Source: a virus
DNA length: 37,356 bases
Reading direction: 5' to 3' (one strand)
IMG/VR virus record: IMGVR_UViG_3300005264_000091
Span: 1-37,356 of that record
The notes beneath the pieces are model-generated. The model saw nothing but the letters and a program-made list of their open reading frames with translations, did no database searches and was not told the DNA's origin. Shown here one piece after another: positions 7,372 to 15,865 of the stretch (within the stretch, counting starts at the first letter, position 1; the number at the start of each line of letters is the position of its first letter). The position numbers and the translations under genes were made by a program.

Positions 7372-10021
7372 CGTAAGACTCCACAAAAGCTTGCAACTGC
7401 TTAACTAAATCGTCAGCATTGGCAACAGCAGGCAGGGTGATATTGCCGATGTGGATGTGTACATTCTTCCCCGCGCTGCGAGCAGTCAGGCCCTTGGTTT
7501 GCGTCTGTTCCGCAGATTTTAATTGTTCAGGCTGTTTCGGTGGTGCTGGTTGTTGTAATGTCGGTGTATCGAGAGGGGCAGCTTGCCATTGTGCCTGAGC
7601 CAATAGGTTGGGTAACTCCGGTGCAACAAGAGGCTGTGCTTGCCATGCCGCACTAGCTGAGATATCAGGCAATACAGGTGAGGTTGGTGTAGCAGCCATC
7701 CATTCAGCTTGTGCCTGCAGATCAGCAACTTGCGGAGTAACCAGCGGCTGTGCCTGCCATGCCGCACTAGCTGCAATATCTGGCAATACAGGTGAGGTTG
7801 GCGTAGCAGCCATCCATTCGGCCTGTGCTTGCACATCAGCAACGGGTGGTGTTTCAATAGCTAACGCAGGTGACGCAGTGGCCAGCGTTATCCCAGCCAA
7901 AGAGGCGGCAACTGTTTTATGTAGGTTAGGCGCAGCGGATTGAATACCGACACCCATGGTCTCCATGATCCGTGCGCCAGAAAGGGTTAAGCTCGAAAGC
8001 GGGCCCTCTTTGGCATCGCTAAACGGTAGTAGATTGCGTACCAGATCAAAGCCACTACGGATCAGATCGGCAGGAGCACTTAACATCGACTTGATACCGT
8101 TAACCAGAGAGCCCAGAATCTTGCGACCAGCGTCAAACAGATTGATGCTAGAGAGAAAATTTTGAACCGCTGAAAACCCTTGAATCAGCCAACCGACAGG
8201 AGTTAGGTTCATAAAAGCCCAAGTGATGGCACCCACTACGGCATCCGCTTTCGAAGCGATCCAATCGACCACGAAACCGAAAACCTCACCAGCACCCCAC
8301 CAAATGGCCTGAATAAATAACCACGGATCGGCAATGGCGGTGATAAAACCTTTCCCCGCCTTAATCATAAAGCCAAGACCCCAGCCGATGGCATACATCA
8401 CCGCATCTACGGCAACGGTAACAAACTCAATATTACGGTAGAGCCAGACAAATCCTGCGACTAAGGCGGCAATGCCAGCAACCACGGCAATAATGGGCCA
8501 CGTCGCTGCTATTGTTGCTGCGGCAAACCCCCACGTAGCCGTAGCGGCAGAAATGATTGAAGGGATCAACGCCGAAGCCGTAGTGCGCACCCAACCCCAC
8601 ATGGCTGGGATAGCACCACGATTAATCTGTCCTGCCCACGCCCTGAATCCGCCTGCAGCAGCAATTGAAGCAGTTAAGGCTTGATATTGGCCGGCAATGA
8701 AACCCCAAGTAGCTGTGCCTGTGCTGATCAAAGCGGTTTTGAGCGGTAATAGGGATGCCGTGACAAACGGCATAGCAGCACTGACAGCCCAAACGGTCGC
8801 CGTCCAAGCGGTAAAGCCAATCACCGTTACAGCAATTATTCCCGACAGAACAATCAACGCTTTACCCAGTGGGTTATTAGCCAAAGCAACAAACCAACCG
8901 AAAACGACCGAAACGCCTTGAATTAACGGGGTTAAGATGGGTAGAAAATTCTTACCAATACTGATTTTTAAAGCTTCCCAGCCGCTACCCATGATGGTTA
9001 AGGCACCGTTGTAGTTGTCGAGCTGGCGAGCGGCAACCTCGGCCGCTGCACCGGTGGATGCATCAAGAACTGAAGAATATTGCCGCACCACATCAACTCC
9101 TGTCGCCATCAGCGCGGTAACACTGCCAACAGCTTCAGCCCCGAAAATAGATTGCAAGGCAGCGGCTTTATCTGCACTGCCCAGTTCTGCGGTAGCACCT
9201 TCAATCTGCTGCAAAATATCAAAGATTGGCAGCATGTTTCCGGCTGCATCCTTGGTGACAATACCCATATTGCCCAACATTTTTGATGCCGCACCGACTG
9301 GAGCTTGTAAGCGCTGGAACATGATCTTGATGCTTGTTCCGGCAACCGCCGCATTAATACCCTGATCACCAAGCTTGCCAGCCATGGCAGCGACATCGGC
9401 CAGCGATGCCCCTGCGGCTGCAGCAACTGGCGCGGCATTAGCCATGGTTGCCGATAATCCCGCAAGGGTCGTGTTGGATGAGGTAAAGGCGGCCGTCAAA
9501 ATGTCAGCAACCTGTCCAGTTTGATCCGCTTCTAAACGAAAAGCACTGAGGATATTGGAGGCGACATCGGCAGTCATACCAAGATCTTCCTGAGCGGCAG
9601 ATGCTAGACTGAGGATGCCCGGCAAGGCGGCAATATTCTCCTGAACATCGTAACCCGCCATGGCCAATGACTTTTCGGCACTGGCCACCTCCGAAGCACT
9701 CCAAGCGGTGCTGGCCCCCAGATCGAGAGCCGACCTCTCCAGTAAGGCCATATCAGCGACACTGGCCCGTGACACCGCCCCAACACCAGAAATAGAGGCC
9801 TGAAAATCAGCCGCTGTGCTGATTGCCGGGCTTAGCCCTGCCACCAGCAACCCAGCCCCAATCGCCAGAGGAGCCATCATCTTAGTCAGCTTACCCATGC
9901 GACTGCCTAGGGACTCAACCTTAGTGTCGGTAGAATCAAGACCACGGCCGATATTGCGTAGCGGGCCAGTAATATTGTCCACTAAACCCATCACTGCTTG
10001 TACTGAAAAAAGTCCGTCCAT
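7364..10021 (-). CDS. tail tape measure protein
   Basis: This 885-aa protein sets tail length. The N-terminal 370 residues match the TP901-type tape measure core: FQASISGVGAVSRASVADM, LGASTAWSASEVASAEKSLA, a GLSATMANAAPVAAAAGASL block and LQSIFGAEAVGSVTALM. Several hydrophobic stretches follow (about 390-430 and 500-530), then a Pro/Ala-rich tail with a 38-residue tandem repeat. ATG 10021 follows GGAGGATAAAGGGGTA. It lies directly after the frameshifted chaperone gene, as in most long-tailed phages. Confidence 0.93.
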   Translation of the reverse strand: MDGLFSVQAVMGLVDNITGPLRNIGRGLDSTDTKVESLGSRMGKLTKMMAPLAIGAGLLVAGLSPAISTAADFQASISGVGAVSRASVADMALLERSALDLGASTAWSASEVASAEKSLAMAGYDVQENIAALPGILSLASAAQEDLGMTADVASNILSAFRLEADQTGQVADILTAAFTSSNTTLAGLSATMANAAPVAAAAGASLADVAAMAGKLGDQGINAAVAGTSIKIMFQRLQAPVGAASKMLGNMGIVTKDAAGNMLPIFDILQQIEGATAELGSADKAAALQSIFGAEAVGSVTALMATGVDVVRQYSSVLDASTGAAAEVAARQLDNYNGALTIMGSGWEALKISIGKNFLPILTPLIQGVSVVFGWFVALANNPLGKALIVLSGIIAVTVIGFTAWTATVWAVSAAMPFVTASLLPLKTALISTGTATWGFIAGQYQALTASIAAAGGFRAWAGQINRGAIPAMWGWVRTTASALIPSIISAATATWGFAAATIAATWPIIAVVAGIAALVAGFVWLYRNIEFVTVAVDAVMYAIGWGLGFMIKAGKGFITAIADPWLFIQAIWWGAGEVFGFVVDWIASKADAVVGAITWAFMNLTPVGWLIQGFSAVQNFLSSINLFDAGRKILGSLVNGIKSMLSAPADLIRSGFDLVRNLLPFSDAKEGPLSSLTLSGARIMETMGVGIQSAAPNLHKTVAASLAGITLATASPALAIETPPVADVQAQAEWMAATPTSPVLPDIAASAAWQAQPLVTPQVADLQAQAEWMAATPTSPVLPDISASAAWQAQPLVAPELPNLLAQAQWQAAPLDTPTLQQPAPPKQPEQLKSAEQTQTKGLTARSAGKNVHIHIGNITLPAVANADDLVKQLQAFVESYDG
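7632..7860 (-). repeat. 114-bp in-frame tandem repeat in tape measure gene
   Basis: Two near-identical copies, spaced 114 bp, encode a 38-residue unit with the segments QAQAEWMAATPTSPVLPDI, ASAAWQAQPL and VTPQVADL. A third partial, diverged copy follows (LLAQAQWQAAPLDTPTL). Differences between the copies are mostly silent, which points to recent duplication or gene conversion. Copy number changes in this region would change tape measure length in 38-residue steps. Confidence 0.85.
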
Positions 10022-10042
10022 TACCCCTTTATCCTCCCTCCA

Positions 10043-10530
10043 TCAATTCTTTGAAACCTCAGCCAAGTCCTTCATCACTCGTGTCTCAATCCAATCCGCT
10101 GAGGCAACCTGACTAGCAAACTCTTCAAGATCCTCTGCAGGTGTTTCATGGCACCAGAAACGGATCAGGGCAGCGTATTGCTTAATGCCGTTGCTAGCCT
10201 GATCCGCCTTGGCTTGCTTAATTAGTTTCCCAGTTCACCAAATCCCATACGGGTGAGAATGCCGTTACCAAAGGTGTTCGGCAGTCCTGGGTATTTTTTC
10301 AGGTTGTCTTCCAGCTGTTGTTTCTCAGCAGGATCCACCAGTTCGGTCAACAGGTTTTTAAATGCCCGCCCTGGCGACTTGCGCAAATCGGCCACAGTGC
10401 GATCAATGCGGGATGAGGTTGGCTTTTTAAAGTGATGAATCACTTGAACCTCTTCATCGCCATCAAACGGCACAAAACTGTGAGAAAATTCCTTATAAGC
10501 TGTTACTGGTTTTTCTTGGTTTTCAGCCAT
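10043..10530 (-). CDS. tail assembly chaperone, -1 frameshift product (gp41-type, G-T analogue)
   Basis: The short frame is followed by an open frame in -1 that ends at TGA 10043-10045 and has no sensible start of its own. Switching at GGGAAAC (10231-10225) joins 102 residues to 60 more (LIKQAKADQASNGIKQYAAL, then IRFWCHETPAEDLEEFASQV and a tail to VSKN), giving 162 aa. The arrangement is that of lambda G/G-T and of the equivalent Mu-type genes, where the long form coats the tape measure during tail assembly. The frameshift is predicted, not observed. Confidence 0.8.
10222..10530 (-). CDS. tail assembly chaperone, short form
   Basis: This 102-aa protein (MAENQEKPVTAYKEFSHSF to GFGELGN) lies between the tail tube and the tape measure genes. 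ATG 10530 follows AAAGGAG. It is helical and charged, with a LVDPAEKQQLEDNLKKYPGL segment. Gene position and size match tail assembly chaperones that accompany tape measure proteins. The stop codon TAA directly follows the slippery sequence used for the longer product. Confidence 0.82.
   Translation of the reverse strand: MAENQEKPVTAYKEFSHSFVPFDGDEEVQVIHHFKKPTSSRIDRTVADLRKSPGRAFKNLLTELVDPAEKQQLEDNLKKYPGLPNTFGNGILTRMGFGELGN
10225..10231 (-). promoter_or_regulatory. -1 programmed frameshift site GGGAAAC
   Basis: The minus strand reads CT-G-GGA-AAC-TAA in the zero frame. G-GGA-AAC is a canonical X-XXY-YYZ slippery heptamer and sits immediately before the zero-frame stop. The -1 frame stays open for 60 more codons. 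Lambda uses the related GGGAAAG at its G/T junction. Confidence 0.8.
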
Positions 10531-10566
10531 TTTTAAGGCTCCTTTAAAGGGGTGTTAAATATCTAC

Positions 10567-10591
10567 CGTAGGGGCACAGCGTGCTGTGCCC
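10567..10591. repeat. 25-bp palindromic intergenic repeat, copy 1
   Basis: CGTAG followed by GGGCACAG-CGTG-CTGTGCCC forms an 8-bp stem with a 4-nt loop. The identical 25 bp recur at 15835-15859. It lies between the tube gene stop and the chaperone start. It looks like one half of a REP-type element; it could form an mRNA stem-loop that sets the ratio of flanking products. Confidence 0.8.
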
Positions 10592-10603
10592 TCATGGCCT
10601 GTG

Positions 10604-11032
10604 TTAATAAGCATCTTCGCCGTTCCACTTGATCGGCGAAAGGATCGTAAAATCGACCTTAATCACACCAGTGTTGTCATCTTCCTGCTTGGCACTGGTA
10701 TCGACCTTGGTAATCTTGCAGTCAGGCAGGGTATCAGTGATGGTTTCCTGATCTTCGTTGGCATAAGCGCAAACGATCGGGAATGGCTTTGCCTTGAGCA
10801 CTGAACCACCAACGGCCTTGCGTAAACGCTCAAACTCATCGCGATCCATCGTTGCACTGCCGCTGGCCTTGTAGTTCTTGCGACCATAACCGCGTGCCTT
10901 TGCTCCTTTGCCGTAGCGAGCCTCGATCCCACGTTCATCGTTGTAGCTGATATCGGTCAGACCGACAGTGACACCGCTCGGTGTCTGAATATCGACTGAT
11001 TCCCAGTCGTAAAAGTTCCCGTTGATTGCCAT
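10604..11032 (-). CDS. tail tube protein
   Basis: This is a 142-aa protein directly downstream of the sheath gene (ATG 11032), the constant position of the tube gene in contractile-tailed phages. It begins MAINGNFYDWESVDIQTPSG and contains RGIEARYGKGAKARGYGRKN, DRDEFERLRKAV and a C-terminal beta-rich DNTGVIKVDFTILSPIKWNG. Size and pattern fit the Mu gpM/P2 FII-type tube class. It is not closely similar to Mu gpM by eye. Confidence 0.82.
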   Translation of the reverse strand: MAINGNFYDWESVDIQTPSGVTVGLTDISYNDERGIEARYGKGAKARGYGRKNYKASGSATMDRDEFERLRKAVGGSVLKAKPFPIVCAYANEDQETITDTLPDCKITKVDTSAKQEDDNTGVIKVDFTILSPIKWNGEDAY

Positions 11033-11048
11033 TTACTTATCCTCTCTG

Positions 11049-12731
11049 TTAGCCTTGCAGTCGTGGATCAAAACCACTGCCAGCATAGATGTAACGAGCG
11101 AACAGCTTGATCTTGCGGATAATCGGAATGCCGATCAGATCCAGCTCTACAGCCACGCCGTTATTAACGATATCTTGCCCATTTGGGATATTAGCCAACC
11201 CTGCGGCCAGCTCGCAAGGCACGGCAGCCACCATGGTATTCAGTGCAGTCTCAATGTTGGCTTTAAGGTAGTTCAGCCCAGCGGCTCCACCTTCAGCAAC
11301 AGGATCACCAGCCTCGTCATACATCGACTTCAACGCCGCAATACGAGCCTTACGCACCGCCTTAAACACCGTGCGTAACACCGTCAAATACTGATAATCA
11401 CTGGTCACATCGGCCAAGGTCTTTTCATCACCCCAATAGGCAGAACTCAACCCTGCATAATGCTTTGCCGTCACGTAGCCATTGCTCTCTAGCTGTGATT
11501 GGTGACCTTCGGTGTACAGATCGGGCAAGCTACCCTGTGAAATTCCACCATCACGCACCCGACCAGGAGCGCGCATTACCGGAATTGACAACAGTCGCCC
11601 AGAAAACAATCCTGCCCAGTTGCGTACTAGGCGCTTTCCGGTGCTGTCTGACACTTCGCCATGGGCGGTAACGCACGACACAAAGCGATGTGCAAAGCCC
11701 TGCTTATCAGCAATCAGTGCCGCCGCCCAATCGTCTAAAGTTTCGTTGGCGTAGGGCAGGCGACTTTCACAAATGAAGAATGTTGGCCGATGCAGGTTCC
11801 ACAACACATCTGCCTTTGCACCCATCGCCGCCCAATCGGCAGAATCGCTGGCACCCACCACATAAACAAACTCAACGTCGTAGAGTGACAATGGCTGTTC
11901 TATAGTAGTAAGCACCGCGCTGATCGACGGCACGGGAGCCAACACATTAAAGGTGTAGCTATCGCCCAACACCATCTCTTGATCAGGCACAGTGATCGTA
12001 ACCCCCGTACTGCCAACAGCAATCAAGCCATCGACTGGAATTGTGCGGATCGGGCCAAAGTTGTCACCGTCAACACTTATTTGATATGTGCCAACATTGT
12101 GGCCACCACCAGCGGTGATACGTAGCGCAACTTCTGCCGCCGCCAGTGGTGTGCCCGCTGTGCTGATGTCAGGGCCAGTACCAATTTTGACCACTGGGCC
12201 GATCTCATTACGGATTAACAACGCATATTCATCAGCGGCTACCAGAGAGCCTTCAGCAAGCGTTAGGGTGATACCTGTGCTACCAAGAGTAATTTGTCCG
12301 TTCACTGGCACGACTATGGCTTCAGCAAAATTAGCACCGCCATTTTCGCTCAGCTCATACTTGGCCGTCCCTGCAGCACCATCAGAGGCAATGCGTACAA
12401 TCACATCGGCCGATTCGGCCACCACACCACTTGAGGTTGCTAGTGGCCCTGTGCCAGTTTGGGTTACAGCACTGACATACGCGCCAGCCAACCCTGCTAC
12501 GGGTACGGCAATAGCAATAGGAGCCTGACCGCCAGCGGCAAACAGATCGCGCAAGCGGTCAACAAGTGGGCCAACGCCAAGCAGCGCTTCTAAGTCACTC
12601 GACTTGCCGAGCAGGTAGCCTTTACCTACTGTGCCGACACTACAGACACCCGTGACGATACATGCACCCTCAACTCCGCCTGGAGCGAGGCCGCTGGTAC
12701 CGTCGATCAAAAATTCAAACACATCATTCAT
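11049..12731 (-). CDS. tail sheath protein
   Basis: This is a 560-aa protein with ATG 12731 and GAGGAG upstream. The N-terminus (GVEGACIVTGVCSVGTVGKG, GVGPLVDRLRDLFAAGGQAP) and C-terminal part (RFVSCVTAHGEVSDSTGKRL, YLTVLRTVFKAVRKARIAAL, GSGFDPRLQG) are sheath-like (DUF2586 type). Residues about 110-270 hold an inserted domain with two copies of a segment, GSTGITLTLAEGSLVAADEY and GSTGVTITVPDQEMVLGDSY, each about 75 residues, probably a surface domain. The sheath contracts during DNA injection. Confidence 0.9.
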   Translation of the reverse strand: MNDVFEFLIDGTSGLAPGGVEGACIVTGVCSVGTVGKGYLLGKSSDLEALLGVGPLVDRLRDLFAAGGQAPIAIAVPVAGLAGAYVSAVTQTGTGPLATSSGVVAESADVIVRIASDGAAGTAKYELSENGGANFAEAIVVPVNGQITLGSTGITLTLAEGSLVAADEYALLIRNEIGPVVKIGTGPDISTAGTPLAAAEVALRITAGGGHNVGTYQISVDGDNFGPIRTIPVDGLIAVGSTGVTITVPDQEMVLGDSYTFNVLAPVPSISAVLTTIEQPLSLYDVEFVYVVGASDSADWAAMGAKADVLWNLHRPTFFICESRLPYANETLDDWAAALIADKQGFAHRFVSCVTAHGEVSDSTGKRLVRNWAGLFSGRLLSIPVMRAPGRVRDGGISQGSLPDLYTEGHQSQLESNGYVTAKHYAGLSSAYWGDEKTLADVTSDYQYLTVLRTVFKAVRKARIAALKSMYDEAGDPVAEGGAAGLNYLKANIETALNTMVAAVPCELAAGLANIPNGQDIVNNGVAVELDLIGIPIIRKIKLFARYIYAGSGFDPRLQG

Positions 12732-12774
12732 GGTCTATTCTCCTCGAGTCGATCAACATCGCTTCTCATGTGGT

Positions 12775-12978
12775 TTAGATTTTTCCACCACCAACACGGC
12801 GACTGCGGAAACGCTGTAGTGCGTCCGCGAATTCATCTGCTGTAACTTGTTTACCTTCAGCCCAGCCTGCCGCTCGCATCATTCCTGCCAATTCCCATGG
12901 TGGGATACTTAAATCTACAGCTAAGCTTTCAACGGGCTGCAGATCTTTGGCAGACGCTTTTTTTCGTGGTTTAGCCAT
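12775..12978 (-). CDS. small tail-region protein, unknown
   Basis: This 67-aa basic protein starts ATG 12978, overlapping the previous stop (TAATG). It carries a lysine-rich N-terminus (AKPRKKASAKD) and a helical domain IPPWELAGMMRAAGW followed by VTADEFADALQRFRSRRVGG. The position, between tail terminator and sheath, is that of Mu gp38. The WELA...AAGW pattern resembles a small helix-turn-helix or docking fold, but I cannot assign a function. Confidence 0.75.
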   Translation of the reverse strand: MAKPRKKASAKDLQPVESLAVDLSIPPWELAGMMRAAGWAEGKQVTADEFADALQRFRSRRVGGGKI

Positions 12979-13505
12979 TAAGATTGCTCCTTATAGTCGA
13001 CGCCATCCTTCAGGTTGACGTCTGTTATGAGCGGGATGTCTTGATCACTGCAAAGCATCCCAATAAAGTTGATATGAAGTGCGTTGGAGCGTTTTTTAAA
13101 CACCTCCACCGCCTTACTTTCAAAGCCTCCGCGTACTGCACGGCTGGCGGAAATAGTGACCAAGTTGTTGTCGCCATCTGCTACTTTGTTCGGTAATGCC
13201 AACAAAAATGCTTTGACGAAACTCTCTAACCAAATTTTATTGTCAGCCCAAACCGTGACACGAAGTGTGAGCTTCTCGCGGTATCGTTGTTTACGCACCC
13301 GACGGTACTTTTGCGGGTCATCAGGGCTGTTGAATTTGGCAATGCGCTTACTTTTAAAGGTCAGATCTTCAGCCAGATATTCCAATTCAATGCGCGGCAG
13401 AGGATCGGTGATTGAGCTTCTAAGCGGTTTATCAATCACCTTGACTTCGTCTAGCCCAGCCATTACAGCAGTAGCTTTTATTTGAGTGACTGCAAAACTT
13501 CTCAT
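12978..13505 (-). CDS. tail terminator/completion protein (Mu gp37 position)
   Basis: This 175-aa protein starts ATG 13505, overlapping the gpG-type gene (ATGA). Segments LPRIELEYLAEDLTFKSKRI, LTLRVTVWADNKIWLESFVK and FLLALPNKVADGDNNLVTI resemble tail-terminator proteins that cap the tube and sheath and join the tail to the head. Assignment rests on gene order (after the morphogenesis protein, before the sheath) and on the alpha/beta pattern; sequence identity to Mu gp37 is not obvious. Confidence 0.7.
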   Translation of the reverse strand: MRSFAVTQIKATAVMAGLDEVKVIDKPLRSSITDPLPRIELEYLAEDLTFKSKRIAKFNSPDDPQKYRRVRKQRYREKLTLRVTVWADNKIWLESFVKAFLLALPNKVADGDNNLVTISASRAVRGGFESKAVEVFKKRSNALHINFIGMLCSDQDIPLITDVNLKDGVDYKEQS

Positions 13506-13990
13506 TTAAGTCCAAATCTCCGGTGCATATCATTCTGGATGATATCTTTAGCCTCTTCTTTATCCTCTTCACTAATACCGATAAATTGCCGCTTTGGCAT
13601 GGTGACCTTGTCGGTAAAAACTGTTCTACCTCCAATGTTAAAGGCCAATTTACCGCCGCTTTTCGGCTTGATCACGCCACCATAGTTATGAATAGCGGCC
13701 CTAATATCATTAGTGCCAACAATCGCCATACTGTCACTGGCTTCGTAACCTATTGAGTTTTTCAATATCCCATCGTCGCTCAGAGTTTGGCCTCCCTCTT
13801 CCTGAGCACGGCGTGATTTTTTCCAATCCTCACCGTCTGGTCCTTGCTCATCTTTAAAACGTTGCCTAGAAGAACTGGCCAACATCTCGCCCAACTCTTC
13901 GCACAAAGCTTGGTTTAGTTGAACTGGACTTCCACCGCCAACCATTTTGTGCAGTTGACTCAAATCCATTTTGAAACCAGCGCCAGCCAT
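13502..13990 (-). CDS. phage virion morphogenesis protein (gpG/P2 gpS family)
   Basis: This 162-aa protein starts ATG 13990, overlapping the previous stop (TAATG) with GGAG 9 nt upstream. The family pattern is clear: SSRQRFKDEQGPDGEDWKKS, GILKNSIGYEASDSMAIVGT, AAIHNYGGVIKPKSGGKLAF and MPKRQFIGISEEDKEEAKDI. The family acts in tail completion or head-tail joining. In Mu gpG lies between F and I, early in the head block; here it lies after gp36, a rearrangement relative to Mu. Confidence 0.88.
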   Translation of the reverse strand: MAGAGFKMDLSQLHKMVGGGSPVQLNQALCEELGEMLASSSRQRFKDEQGPDGEDWKKSRRAQEEGGQTLSDDGILKNSIGYEASDSMAIVGTNDIRAAIHNYGGVIKPKSGGKLAFNIGGRTVFTDKVTMPKRQFIGISEEDKEEAKDIIQNDMHRRFGLK

Positions 13991-14427
13991 TAAAACTTGC
14001 TCCATGTATCATCATCAAAGATTCGAACGGGACTGCTGATCAGGGTGCTGTCAGCTTCAACATTCACTTCACCCAGCTCCTCAAGGCCAAGATCAATCTT
14101 GCCATCGCGAATATCGGCCAAATCTTTTAACGACTGCTTATGCATGGTTTGCAGCGGTAACCATTCGTTACTGCTACCACCCTCACTTTGCATTAACGAG
14201 GTAAGGGAACCAACTGCCCGAAATGCCGCCATCACCGTGCAGATCCGCGAAAGGGTTTCAGGGATAGACTGCAACGGCAACTGGTAGCGACTGCGCAATA
14301 CATCATCAATTTCAGCGGAAACACCATCGACATGCTTTTGTAAAATGCCCGGATTCAACTCTTCGAGTTTGTCCAGATAGGCTTGCAGCACGTAGTCAGA
14401 TAATCCGTTAACAATGCAGTAGGTCAT
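13990..14427 (-). CDS. head-tail connector gp36 (DUF1320)
   Basis: This is a 145-aa protein of the DUF1320/Mu gp36 family. It has the expected alpha-helical pattern: LDKLEELNPGILQKHVDGVS, DDVLRSRYQLPLQSIPETLS, ICTVMAAFRAVGSL and MHKQSLKDLADIRDGKIDLG. Family members are head-completion or connector proteins that follow the major head genes, as here. ATG 14427. Confidence 0.85.
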   Translation of the reverse strand: MTYCIVNGLSDYVLQAYLDKLEELNPGILQKHVDGVSAEIDDVLRSRYQLPLQSIPETLSRICTVMAAFRAVGSLTSLMQSEGGSSNEWLPLQTMHKQSLKDLADIRDGKIDLGLEELGEVNVEADSTLISSPVRIFDDDTWSKF

Positions 14428-14451
14428 GGCACCCTCAGTGGTTAGTGGTTA

Positions 14452-14757
14452 TCAGTCTTCAGCCAGTTCAGCACGGCGTTTATCAATTGCAGCTTGAACA
14501 GTAGAACGGTCTTCACCTTCAGCTAGCTGATCAAGCTCATTGGTGGAATCAGCCGCTTCAGCCAGCTTGATTGAATCCTTCGCATTGGGCCGACTTGATT
14601 TGTCGCTGGTCGAGTCAGCAGCCGTACCAACGATGGTGACGATGCCACGTTTTTCAAGACTTCTGGCTTCATCCTCATCGAGAGTGATGATTTCATCGGG
14701 TAGATAAACTTTGTCGGCCTGAACGCTTCGCCCAGGGTTAACTTTGCATTCTGTCAT
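14452..14757 (-). CDS. Mu gp35-like head-region protein
   Basis: This 101-aa acidic protein starts ATG 14757. The first half (YLPDEIITLDEDEARSLEKR) resembles Mu gp35/HI1506-type small proteins. The C-terminal half is rich in Ser, Asp and Glu (TSDKSSRPNAKDSIKLAEAA) with a final helix AAIDKRRAELAED. It lies between capsid and gp36, as gp35 does in Mu. Its biochemical role is unknown. Confidence 0.75.
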   Translation of the reverse strand: MTECKVNPGRSVQADKVYLPDEIITLDEDEARSLEKRGIVTIVGTAADSTSDKSSRPNAKDSIKLAEAADSTNELDQLAEGEDRSTVQAAIDKRRAELAED

Positions 14758-14812
14758 CGAGAAATTCCCTTAATTCAGGTGGGAGGGTTCAGCCCTCCCA
14801 CGTTGATTATGA

Positions 14813-15808
14813 TTACGCGTCGCAGACCTCAACCCAGATGACGCACTCGGCTTGAAATAGCACTGGCAGTGGCCGAGCCTCAACCTTGATCCAGCGGCCA
14901 GAAGGATCTTGCACTTCCCACGATTTAGCGAAAAACAGATCTGCCGCTTTGCCTTTACCCACGCCAGTTTTCGCCTGAAGATCGACCACTGGAGCATAAA
15001 GCTCTGCGGCAACATCAGGGCCGATACCAACAAGAGCAAAAACATTATCGGGAATCAGTTGCTGGCGAGCACCGTTCTCATCTTTGTAGCTGCCAAAATA
15101 CTCATCGATGGCGACACCAGCCAAGGATGCAATTCGACCCTCTTCAGCGATCTGTTTTCCCGCTGAATATTTGAGTTTTTCCAATGCGGCTTCATTATTG
15201 AGCAGTGCATCCATGGCCTTACTGCCACTAATGGCCACAAACTTATCGACGCCGACTCGGTCACCAATGTATTTCTTCCATGCCCGAATGTTTTTAATCG
15301 GGTCACTTGCTGGATCCGTCCATTTCGCGGTACCAGCCAACACAGGCTTTTGCTCAGCAGGGAAGTTGTAATCGACAATCACCGCACCAGATTCATCGAC
15401 CACAGTGCCAGAGAGTGTCTTGATCGCCATGAACTCACGGGTGCGGTCAACGTCGGTGCGCATGTCAAATTGCTCATCGGCAATTCGCTCCTTCATCAAC
15501 TCGGGGGCAGCGGCATCACCAAACTTGCGCATCTCTTCCAAATCGGCGGCTGAGATATGGCGCTTTTCAGCAAAACGTGGAGCCTGACAGGTTATTGTCT
15601 TACGACCTGTTTTCTCCGTGACCTGAGCGGCATCAGAAACACTAATGTTCTTCAGGATCCGCTCTGAACTGGATTTGATATCAAAAGCAAAAAGACTCGA
15701 CAGTTGCCGCTTTTTGCGAGGGAAAATAAGATCAAGAGCACGGGTCTTAACGGGGCGCATTTTATTGACTGCAGCAGTCAAAGCGCGGGATTGAAAAATG
15801 GGATCCAT
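14813..15808 (-). CDS. major capsid protein (lambda gpE family)
   Basis: This is a 331-aa protein with HK97-type features of the phage major capsid protein E family: CQAPRFAEKRHISAADLEEM, the DRTREFMAIKTLSGTVVDES segment, WKKYIGDRVGVDKFVAISGS and FAKSWEVQDPSGRWIKVEAR. Lambda gpE is 341 aa, so the length fits. Mu itself uses an unrelated-looking gpT, so the shell has been exchanged for a lambda-type one along with the decoration gene just upstream. ATG 15808 follows AAAGGAAC. Confidence 0.9.
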   Translation of the reverse strand: MDPIFQSRALTAAVNKMRPVKTRALDLIFPRKKRQLSSLFAFDIKSSSERILKNISVSDAAQVTEKTGRKTITCQAPRFAEKRHISAADLEEMRKFGDAAAPELMKERIADEQFDMRTDVDRTREFMAIKTLSGTVVDESGAVIVDYNFPAEQKPVLAGTAKWTDPASDPIKNIRAWKKYIGDRVGVDKFVAISGSKAMDALLNNEAALEKLKYSAGKQIAEEGRIASLAGVAIDEYFGSYKDENGARQQLIPDNVFALVGIGPDVAAELYAPVVDLQAKTGVGKGKAADLFFAKSWEVQDPSGRWIKVEARPLPVLFQAECVIWVEVCDA

Positions 15809-15834
15809 TAAATTGTTCCTTTCGTTATGGTTAT

Positions 15835-15859
15835 CGTAGGGGCACAGCGTGCTGTGCCC
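15835..15859. repeat. 25-bp palindromic intergenic repeat, copy 2
   Basis: This copy is identical to 10567-10591 (CGTAG plus GGGCACAG-CGTG-CTGTGCCC). It lies between the decoration protein stop and the capsid start. Both copies separate highly expressed structural genes from the next gene, so an mRNA-stabilising or attenuating hairpin is possible. Confidence 0.8.
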
Positions 15860-15865
15860 AACAAG

